A DNA stretch of 64,000 nt from Symsagittifera roscoffensis. Lineage: Eukaryota; Xenacoelomorpha; Acoela; Convolutidae. This document shows positions 56,311 to 64,000 of the stretch, in pieces; position 1 is the stretch's first letter, and every line of letters begins with the position of its first letter. Both the position numbers and the translations under genes were made by a program. A model generated the notes under the pieces. The model saw nothing but the letters and a program-made list of their open reading frames with translations. It had not been told where the DNA came from and did no database searches. The stretch lies in NCBI RefSeq assembly GCF_963678635.1, contig NC_087066.1, positions 58,546,312 through 58,610,311 of the forward strand. The letters are read 5' to 3'.

Positions 56311-59300
56311 CTGTAAAACAAGTTCACTCTCCAACTGATCAGTGTTGTAAATAATTAGGATCATGTTAACTACCCCCCACCCCCTAATTCGATTTTCAGA
56401 AATTCAACTTTGGCGTCACATTTTCAATAGCTTAAAACAGTTTTCAGAAAATATATATATTTAAAACTATATTATTATATTAAGGTATTATATAAATAGT
56501 GAGCAATAAAATTCAGAACGCGTAATAATGAAAACCCACTTAATTGTTGACATTTTTGAAATGGTTGTCAAAAATAATATATGCATAGGGGATGGGGGGG
56601 GGGATAATTAACAAGGTCCAGAGGGGGGGGGGGGGGGGGGGGATAGTTAACAAGATCCAATAATTGTATCAAAGAAGAATCTGATTCAACTAGACTAACG
56701 CCGACCCCTACAATTTAACGCTTTCAGTTTTTTCAGACAAACTTTCCCAAATCTTCCAGAAGTTCATTTTCTCCGAAAAATTACCAGCCCAAAAAGCCTG
56801 ACTCAAAAACTCTGCCTCCGTAAAAATTCAGTAGTCATGGGTGATTTAATGGGGATCCGCAGGAGTAGGTTTAGACTGCAGGCAGGGGCGGATTTAGGGG
56901 GGGGGGGGGGCGGACGCCTCCCCCTCAGGGATTCGACCCCCTGCCGACCCAAAGGGTCCCCCCTTTGATACTTTTTCAGAAATCCATTTTTGGCCGACCG
57001 ACCCTAAAATTTTTTTAAAGGCGCCTTCGGCGCCAATTTATACTAACTTTGAGGGGGAGCGCGCGCCAAAAAAAACGCGATTTTTTTGTAAAATTTTTTC
57101 AAAAAGTGCCCAAAAACGGCTTTTTTGATTGTTTTTTCAAAAATTTGCCTGCGGCGCAGAAAATTTAGCCAAAATAGGGGCAAAACAGAGCTTTGGCAGA
57201 GCTCGAAAAATCAATTTGGTTGACCTAAAAAAAAAAAAAAGGTCGTCAAAATTTTGGAAAAAATTTTTTTTGAAAATCCGCCCCCCCCCCCTCGAGAAAA
57301 TCCTAGATCCGCCCCTGACTGCAGGGGTCGGGGGTTTGTTGTCTCGGTAGAAAAGTAAATTGTGAAAAGTTTCCTTTCCCTGACCTATCGTATCCTAATA
57401 TTCCCACGTCCACTGCAGATTATCTCTCAGATCTACTTAACAATTGCCCCCCCCCCCCCCTTTAAAAAAAAGGGGGACGCAATTGTTAAGTAGATTAAAA
57501 TAACGCATTTTCGACCAATCAGATTGCAGCAAAATTCGAATTTCTATCTCTCTTTATACCATGCTGTAGCGGAGTGCCTGCGACAATCCCCGAAAGAGTT
57601 ATTTTTGTGAAATGCATTCTGACACAACAATGAAACCTAATTTAAAAGAAACGTTTCCATGTCGTTTTCTGCACTCCATTCAATTTAATTTGACCGATGC
57701 ATCCGTAGGAGCATCGGGCCCAAAAATACATCTTAGTCAATACACTTAACATATATGATAATAATCATACAAAACACATACACAATAACTTTCACGCAGC
57801 AAAATATTGTATTCTGAGGAAGACATTTAAACAACATTTAACTTTAATTACAAGTTTACCCATTTCCGAAAAGGATAAAAAAAATTGTCTACTCCTGTTA
57901 GTAAACATCGAAGCTTAAACTTCAGCTATCAGCTTTTCCATTATTCCTTCTCTCTTCGTAAGAGCTTGAAAAGACTACATTATAATCATTGCGCTGATAA
58001 GTATATAATGCGTACAAGTTTCTGTTTGCAAGCAATCAGCTTGGTTCGTATTCACAGCGCCGAAAATTAAAAGCTATTGACAACGTCGAATTTTTTTTTT
58101 GTTTCAAATTACAAACAATTGTTTGCATATAATTATCTGCGGCAAATTTCCGACATCACAGTCTAGTATTCGTTCAAACTCCGGGCTCCTCTTCGTTGAA
58201 ACTGCTTGACCACCTCGATTTGGTAAAATGTCCGTTTTGTATTTCTCAGAAATGTATTTAAACAATCATTTTGCGTTGTGCATAGCTATTAAATGTTCGG
58301 CGCAGTGAATAGGTGTTTAATTTTTGGCGTTGTGAATAGCTTTATAATTTTCGGCGTTGTGAATAATCGGCGCTGTGGGAATACACCCTCAGCTTACAAA
58401 ATATTACTTCAAAAGCTTTAGTTTAGTGGGATTTAGACCAAAACTGAGTGGCTTCTATTTTCCAAAAGGCCCTTCTTTGGTTTTACAACCTTTCTGTAGT
58501 TGACCAACTTGGCGCCAATATACAGTGCTGAGTTCAATTTAATTATCCCGACACGACAAAATAAAGCTGAACATTATGTTTTTTCTCAAACTGGATTGAT
58601 TTTAGTTAACATTTTTGGCTTTTTTACTCAATCAAAAATTACACCAAAACTATCAGTTGAATTGCTGATAAAACTATAACACAGTGAGCCTCTTATGTAG
58701 CCCATCGGGACATAATTAGAACTTGATTCAACTAATTTTGTAGCGAATTAATTTATGCTTGAGCATTTTACCATGGGTCAAACTTAGGACAGATTGTACT
58801 GTTGATCTCCTATGTTGATTGATTACCGTTTTTTACTCGATTACTTCGGAAAGTTTAATGGCCACAAAAGGGTTGACACGGGTTTACCACCAGTACCGAG
58901 ACACAAAGTGTTTAAGAAAACGCCACAGAAATTTTATATAGGACAAAATCTGCAGCAGGTCGAAGTCCGGAAAATAAGAATTTCGTCCCCCTTTGTACTA
59001 TTTTGAGATATCCATTTTTAGCTGACTGACCTTAAAAACATTTTGCTAATGGCGCCAATCTAAAATATTTTGAGGGGGGGGGGGCATAAAAACACTTTTT
59101 TTTGGTCTTTTTTCCCCAAAAATTCCTAGATCCCCCCTCTCGAGAAATAATTAGATCCGCGCCTGCATAATGGTTACATTTTAAGGGAGTGCACCTTTAT
59201 TTCATACTGGTCAAAAAGTAAACAAAGACAATTATTGACCAATCAGAACGGAGATAGAAAAACAAACGCAAAAAATATGTAAAAATAATGACTTATTTCG

Positions 59301-62300
59301 TACAATTGTTCGATTCTGATTGATCAATACAGTATTTGTCTATTTTATGACGTGTTTAATTTATGGTTTGTCTACTTTTTGCTACGTAACCCATTTCAAG
59401 AAATTGAAATGTTGATTTGGCACAGGATAACTAACCGAAAGTATAGTACACTACCTAAAATCTTTTCGAATTTTCATGACTGACAGTTTTTTTGATTACA
59501 CACCCCAATTCCAACAAACACTATGTAGTTTTTCTATTCCGCCGATCAACTTGAAAAGCAAAAAAAATATATAAAACCAAAAACAATTCTATTCTTCTCT
59601 CCATCAGCACCACTTTTGTCATAGGAGAACGCAATGTGCCTTTCGTTTGGCAAATGAATGGTACCATGAAAACAAATTCCTCCCAAATTGATTTAGGGGA
59701 GGGGTGATAAAATTCACTTGGTAATTTCGCTTTTTAGCAAACTTTTGAACGATGCGATATATTCAACCAATCAGGATGCAGTGTTTTTGAGAGAAAAGAG
59801 ATAATAAGTTAAGAAAATATTTGACCGCTTATATCGCAGAAAAACTAAAGTGGAAAAAAATTTTGCAACAATTTTCTAAAAACCAATATAAAGCTAAAAA
59901 CCCAATCCTATACAACATAATTCCACCTGTTTTTGTCAAACAGGAGCTCAGGGCGAACCACAATTTCTAGACTAATGTTAATAAGACATTTGACTTTTAA
60001 AATAGCAACGGAACAAATCTCACGAAGCAGAAACAAAGCCGACAATCTATGAGCAGACACCAGTTGAGCAAAAAAGATCCAATAAAAAACTTTAAAGGTT
60101 TCAAGTCCCCCCTAAAATTGCAAACAAGCAACAGCCAATTGGAAAAAAGTCAATGAACCCAATTAAACAGAAAAAACAACTGACTTGTTTTAAAAAAAGC
60201 CTCAACTTTCGAATTTCCAAGAAAAAAATAGATTCCCTGAAAGGTCTTTGAATTTCTAGAACAACTTATGATTCGCTTTTTCGATAAAAATAACCCAATT
60301 GGAGAAAACTGGATCAAAAGGTAAATTTTTTATTTTCCTTGAAAATCTGAAAAATAAATACCATTTTCGTAACTAGGAAACGATCATTTTTTCGTGACCT
60401 TTCAACTTTCGCTGTTCGAAAGGGGAGTCTTCCTTCCTTTCAACAAAGTAAATAACTGAACTTAAAAATATCAAAAATCAAACCGCGAAAAAGTAAATTT
60501 GAGCCTGATCAAATTTTAAAACTTTTGCTGAAAAAACTCATCGCGACCTATGTAAGACTCTTAATAAACCTCAATAGTAACTACCATGATATTTGCTTAC
60601 GAACAGAAAAAATCCTCATTTTTATATAGTAAAATTGGCATTTTTGGGCTATCAAGCAAAAATAGGTTATCTTATACAAATTTTTGGAGATTTTAATTTT
60701 CTAGAACTTTGTGGGCCGTGTAAGAGGCTTCTTTTGATATAATTTTCTTATCAATTAAGTCGGTAGATTAAGTGTTATTTCTGATTAACTAACGTAAGCC
60801 AAAATGATATAATTTGGGGTAACACTTTGGCTCCGATTTTCGCAAAAAAAAATCACAATGATAATTCTGGTAAAATTCTAAGCAACTTTTGTTCGCTTTA
60901 CTTTCTGTCTAACTTCCACGCAATTTGAGAAAAACGCGTTTAGAGATTCCAATGTTGTTCATTTAGTCCGGATAATTTATGAACATTTTTCAAATGGTGA
61001 CGGGTTCTCAAATAAGCGGGAATTGGAAGGTTCATCCTGTAAGGCATTCAGCTGTAACTTACCCGACTCAGCAGCAGCAGCAAAAGAATAGGTCAAGTCC
61101 GGAGAAGGTGGGCGATCATCAGTATTACTGTCAATCATTCGGAACCCTTCATTCATTTTCAGTTTGTTCCGCAGCCTCGTTCCATCGTCCGATCCGCGCT
61201 CTATGTCCGAACCCCCGTCGGCAGCATCGGCCAATCGCTCTTCTTTTTTCTCTTCACTCTTAACTTTACGGATTTGAGCTCGTGTGTCTTGCTTTCTCGA
61301 AACTTCCAAACTCTTACTCACTGTGCTCACGTGCCCTTGATTCTGATTGTTCTTCGGCTTAGCTGAGTTTCTGCTTTGCATTGCAGTTCGACTGTGAATG
61401 CGGCGCACATTTTGTTCTGGCTTGAAGTAAATGATGAAAAGCTTTGGTCCGAATAGACAAAAGAGGGCTACTGTCGCACTTAGACTTATGCTCACACACA
61501 GAGTAGAGATTTGGATCTAAACATAAATGCATAAAGTGATCATCTAATTTCGCCAGTTCAAGCTATACATGAATTGACTTTTTTAGACTAAATATTCAAA
61601 GCCTAATAATATCGCAGAGCTAAATGAGAAAAAAGTAGTTTGTCAAGGTCAAAAAATTTAAATTGAACGCAGTAAATATATTAAATACTGAGTTTTTTAA
61701 CTCAAAACACTCACGCGGAAATCCGTTTTGAGTCCAAAGTAGAGCGGAACAAAAGCGAGCCATACGATACAAGTGGTGTACATCGCGAAGCCGATGAACT
61801 TGGCTTCATTGAAGTTCTCTGGAATGTTTCTTGTCTTTACAGCGTAAACCGTGCACATAACAATGAGCAGCATATTATACACGAGTGAAATTGTGAACTT
61901 GGCCTCATCAATTTGACACTTCAGAATAACTTTGTCCATAGCCGGCGTGTATTCCAGTCTCGTTCCCGGCTGTTCGACAAGAAGCCACACCAGAGACGCG
62001 ACTAATTGAACGACCACAAGCAGTGAAGTTATAACCAGCTGGGATTCAGGACTTATCCAACGCAGTCCCGCAGGGAATGTTTCTGGGCTTTGGAAAATTC
62101 GATATATTCGGTTTGTTTTTGTCAACAGCGGTGCATAGAGCATACAGAAAGATGTGCCGACCAAAATACGCTGTGCTCCACAAGCAAAACTACTGGGTCG
62201 GGCAACAAGTAGGAATGTATTAAGATAGCAGCATATGCACCCAGTGAGAATCATGAAGCATAACTCGCGTCCACTGGCTTTGACGATAGGCGTCTGGTTG

Positions 62301-62406
62301 TGTCGGATGAGAGTGACTGTTACGAAGGTTGTACAGACTATTCCGACAATGGAGAGCGTAACAGGAAACAACACCCAGTAGCTGTTCCATTGAATAACAG
62401 TCTCTT
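56150..62406 (-). CDS. Metabotropic glutamate receptor, 3' part (last three exons)
   Basis: Exons (minus): 62406-61715, 61516-61063, 56310-56150. All junctions are GT/AG and phases agree (0, then 1), ending in TAA. Family C GPCR of the mGluR type: TM1 then TPIVKASGREL, LLTKTNRIYRIF after TM3, SPESQLVITSLL (TM4), LKCQIDEAKF in the second extracellular loop, VKTRNIPENFNEAKFIGFAM, and TM7 SISLSATVALFCLFGPK with KPEQNVRR. The tail (about 165 residues) is Lys/Glu/Ser-rich and ends GSYL, a class I PDZ-type end. It couples extracellular glutamate to G proteins at the plasma membrane. The Venus flytrap and cysteine-rich exons are not within 62407-64000 and must lie beyond the window. Family certain; PEQNV resembles group III, but the group is not certain. 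Confidence 0.9.
56353..56663. repeat. Inverted-repeat element with poly-G ends
   Basis: Left: AATTAGGATCATGTTAACTA then CCCCCC. Right: a G20 tract (56623-56642), ATAGTTAACAAGATCCAATAATT, the complement of the left end. Between them is a second partial right end (ATAATTAACAAGGTCC) and AT-rich DNA. It resembles a small fold-back or MITE-like element; target duplication not identified. Lies in the last intron of the receptor gene. Confidence 0.55.
56883..57317. mobile_element. hAT-type MITE, complete
   Basis: 435 bp from CAGGGGCGGATTTAGG to CTAGATCCGCCCCTG, flanked by ACTGCAGG on both sides (56875-56882 and 57318-57325), a perfect 8-bp target duplication. Ends are rich in G or C runs. The interior is AT-rich with AAAAA tracts and no transposase. 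Same family as the copies in the LicD array. Located in the last intron of the receptor gene. Confidence 0.9.
57429..57496. repeat. Small perfect inverted repeat around poly-C
   Basis: ATCTACTTAACAATTGC and its exact complement GCAATTGTTAAGTAGAT flank a C14 run, AAAAAAAA and GGGGG. The 66-bp structure can form a long hairpin. Intronic. Confidence 0.75.
57500..58520 (-). other. Receptor-gene intron, no element recognised
   Basis: Contains TCGACCAATCAGATTGCAGC at 57508 and a run of GGCG(C/T)(T/A)GTGAATAG phrases at 58318-58370 (a short degenerate tandem repeat). No exon supported. Confidence 0.4.
58528..58710. mobile_element. Diverged single arm of the Tc1-type MITE
   Basis: Starts TACAGTGCTGAGTTCAATTT and follows the left arm of 2809-3489: GACAAAA, CATTTTTGGCTTTTTTACTC, AATCAAAAATTACACCAAAA, GTGAGCCTCTTATGTAGCCC. 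The right arm is missing. Confidence 0.55.
58965..59165. mobile_element. Degenerate hAT MITE fragment
   Basis: GATATCCATTTTTAGCTGAC, GGCGCCAATCTAAAA, TTTTGAGGGGGGGGGGCATA and a right end TCTCGAGAAATAATTAGATC with CGCGCCTG. Clearly older than the other copies. Confidence 0.5.
59205..59395. repeat. Fold-back repeat with CCAATCAGA boxes
   Basis: Left CAAAAAGTAAACAAAGACAA then TTGACCAATCAGAAC. Right side reads TCTGATTGATCAATAC and TTGTCTACTTTTTGC. The two halves are imperfect inverted copies. Intronic. Confidence 0.5.
59930..60585 (+). repeat. Hairpin-box repeat family A copy
   Basis: AAAGCCGACAATCTATGAGC, AGACACCAGTTGAGCA, AGCCAATTGGAAAAAAGTCA, CCCAATTGGAGAAAACTGGA, ACGATCATTTTTTCGTGACC and a final CGCGACCTATGTAAGA. 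Lies in the last intron of the receptor gene. Confidence 0.6.
60610..60980. mobile_element. Diverged right arm of the Tc1-type MITE
   Basis: Follows the right arm of 2809-3489: GGGCCGTGTAAGAGGCTTC, TTTTGATATAATTT, GATTAACTAACGTAAGCC, AATTTGAGAAAAACGCG, TTAGTCCGGATAATTT. Heavily substituted. Confidence 0.45.
61063..61516 (-). CDS. mGluR exon: TM7 and cytoplasmic tail
   Basis: 454 nt. Acceptor ATGTTTAG; first codons IQISTLCVSISLSATV. Donor TCGG/GTAAGT, so an open frame that reads on past 61063 is intron. Conserved 'PK..II.F.PEQNV' after TM7. The tail has basic and acidic clusters (KVKSEEKKEERLADAAD) and DDRPPSPDL. The latter resembles but does not satisfy the Homer ligand PPxxF because Leu replaces Phe. 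Confidence 0.88.
61715..62406 (-). CDS. mGluR exon: TM1-TM6
   Basis: 692 nt. Acceptor TTTAAACTAG, then (in phase) EETVIQWNSYWVLFPVTLS: the conserved Trp-containing linker before TM1. Six membrane spans follow. Cys in SSFACGAQRI and in VILKCQID make the conserved inter-loop disulfide. Ends KTDFR with donor CGC/GTGAGT. The internal Met at the start of TM1 is not the real start, because the protein must continue upstream. Confidence 0.9.
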
Positions 62407-64000
62407 CTAGTTTAAAGCATTCCCTATGAACAGACCATTTTTAAATAGAAAAACATAGCCAACAGACAGTTGGAAAAATGTTAGTGAACGCAAGGAAACA
62501 AAAAAAAACAACTTTTTTTGGAAATTAAAAAAAATATTTTAAAATACTTATTTTTTTGAAATTAAAAAAAAATAAAAATTTTTATGTAATATGAGAAATC
62601 TGAAAATTATAATCCATTTTCGAAACGTTTTAATTACGCTGGAAAATCTGAACAAAAAACCATCGTTCACAATGGCCTAAACACATTTGCTGCTCGATTT
62701 GCAAACAACAAAAACTGTTTAAATGAGCTCAAAAATTCAACCTAAACCGAAAATAAGGGGAAAAATTATGCCTGAAAAAGACTAAATAACTCGGCCGCTT
62801 AAAGACCTTAAGAATGCTAGAAATTCAAGCATATCTTAAATTATTTACCAGGCAGCAGTTATTGCGCTCTAATTGAGAAGAAACGCATGCGATTAAATCG
62901 CCGAAGACAAAAATAAGAACTGATCTTACAGAGTTTCGACCAAAGAAGAAAACAGACTGATCTTATTACATAATTGTTGCTTGTATAAAAAAAGTCAGTT
63001 ATTTCTGCTTTGATTTATGGATCAAAACACAGGTGACAGCTACTGATTCAAGTTTTAAACGCTTTTCGCTGATTTGAAAACGAGCACATCATCAAAGCTT
63101 TTATAAACATCGGTTCAGCGTAAAATATCAAATGAAGATGCTTCTCACAAGATAAGAACAGGATATGAATATGGAAAAAAAACTTCAAAGCACTTGGAAC
63201 AACTTCACACACCAACCCCTTAAATAACTTCGCTGAATAGAAGAGATATCTGGATTCGACTCAGCGGCAATTTTTACAGACTGAGGTGAACGAGAGCTTC
63301 GCCGGCAACTAATAAGTATTATACAGAGGCGAAGCTGTGCTTCGCAAACACAAGCAACAAAGCGACGAAAAAGCAGCACTATAAAGTGAAATAAAGAAGT
63401 AGAAATAAGCCTCGAATAATTAAAACTTTTCATGTGTCGGATCCGAACCTGCGACCTTGAGTTTTGGAGCCCTAAGTCCTTCCCTCTCAACCACGGACGC
63501 TTAACATTCGACACAAACACTAGCCACAGTCAAAGTAGAAAACAGATGCTTTGAACCTTTCAATGCTACCGATCGTGTGATTACAGCAGAAAAGCCACCA
63601 AGCGAGCCTAGTGTAATGAAAAACTTCACCAGTGACAACTAAGCCGACAAAAATTGGGTAAACGCCCTTTGAGGCGAAAACGAAATTGTGCTCACAAAAC
63701 TTTAGAATTACTCAAACGGACGTTGGATAACTTTTCTATGAGATACAATGAATCTAATCTATTTACCTGAAAAACTTTGTGATTGCATAAGAAATATTTG
63801 CTGAAACTTGATTAAAGGACCCTTAAACTCAACTGAGGGGGGAAACCCTGCGGTCAGCCGCTAAATTCATATTATTACCATTAGACCACTAAGTCGATAT
63901 AACATAAGTAAAAACCAATTAAAGCTGTTGACGAAATAATACAATGGCTAGGAGATTTACAAACTCGGGAACCACTCCAAAACTCTTTCAATTAACATAG
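62407..64000. other. Receptor-gene intron with repeats
   Basis: No exon of the extracellular domain is found. 62440-62720 is a weak family A copy. 63326-63690 is a hairpin box (ACAGAGGCGAAGCTGTGCTT) with a minus-strand tRNA-derived head at 63428-63508 (CGTCCGTGGTTGAGAGGGA, GTCGCAGGTTCGGATCC). At 63836-63895 another tRNA-like stretch lies on the minus strand (TTAGTGGTCTAATGG A box, GGGTTTCCCC). The minus-strand frame 63185-63520 runs through these repeats and is not a gene. Confidence 0.55.

Noticed and set aside
63185-63520. 111-codon minus-strand frame near the right edge, possible receptor exon
   Set aside because: It runs through the hairpin box and tRNA-derived head of a repeat; no Venus flytrap or cysteine-rich motif.

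Overview
The window is AT-rich nuclear DNA from an animal, most likely an invertebrate. It holds a multi-exon metabotropic glutamate receptor gene, a multi-exon G-patch/RS nuclear protein gene, a LicD/fukutin-like gene, and a dense mixture of Polinton, Ty3/gypsy, Tc1/mariner-type and hAT-type elements plus SINE-like repeats. There are no operons or bacterial signals. The species cannot be named from the sequence alone.

Layout. 1-5.1 kb: remnants of a Polinton/Maverick-like element (a family B DNA polymerase piece and an adenain-like protease piece), a Tc1/mariner-type fold-back MITE inserted in another repeat, and filler repeats. 5.1-11.0 kb: one complete but decayed Ty3/gypsy LTR retrotransposon with two LTRs of about 211-214 bp, a candidate TGTT target duplication, PBS, PPT, and a broken gag-pol. 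12.0-20.6 kb: one intact LicD/fukutin-like gene followed by a tandem array with a period of about 2.0 kb. The array repeats the 3' half of the gene, a linker, short 5' gene pieces and hAT MITEs. The 5' edge of an inverted linker copy lies at 21.85 kb. 20.6-28 kb: gene-poor repeats. 28.0-32.9 kb (minus strand): a four-exon gene whose exon phases and total length (1,028 codons plus stop) close exactly. It encodes an N-terminal G-patch-like motif, an RS domain, a Tyr/Ser-repeat low-complexity segment, an RG-rich segment and a polyQ-containing C-terminal half. 33-52.7 kb: no convincing gene; repeat copies, a recent 1,457-bp tandem duplication, a minisatellite and tRNA-derived modules. 52.7-53.4 kb (minus): a small two-exon candidate gene of 89 aa. 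56.1-62.4 kb (minus): the last three exons of a metabotropic glutamate receptor (7TM core, TM7 plus tail, and last tail exon ending in a PDZ-type C-terminus). The ligand-binding exons must lie beyond 64 kb.

A striking background feature is a family of interspersed repeats between about 22 and 64 kb. It shares a hairpin box (GAGGCGAAGC...GCTTCGC), a GCCGACAATCTTT box, a GATCACG...CGTGACC box and a TATATAAG box, and every copy I recognised lies in the same orientation. Long G or C homopolymers recur, mostly at hAT MITE ends, and one forms the polypyrimidine tract of a predicted splice acceptor.

All calls come from reading the sequence. No database or alignment was run. Exon joins are supported by splice dinucleotides, phase agreement and family motifs only.
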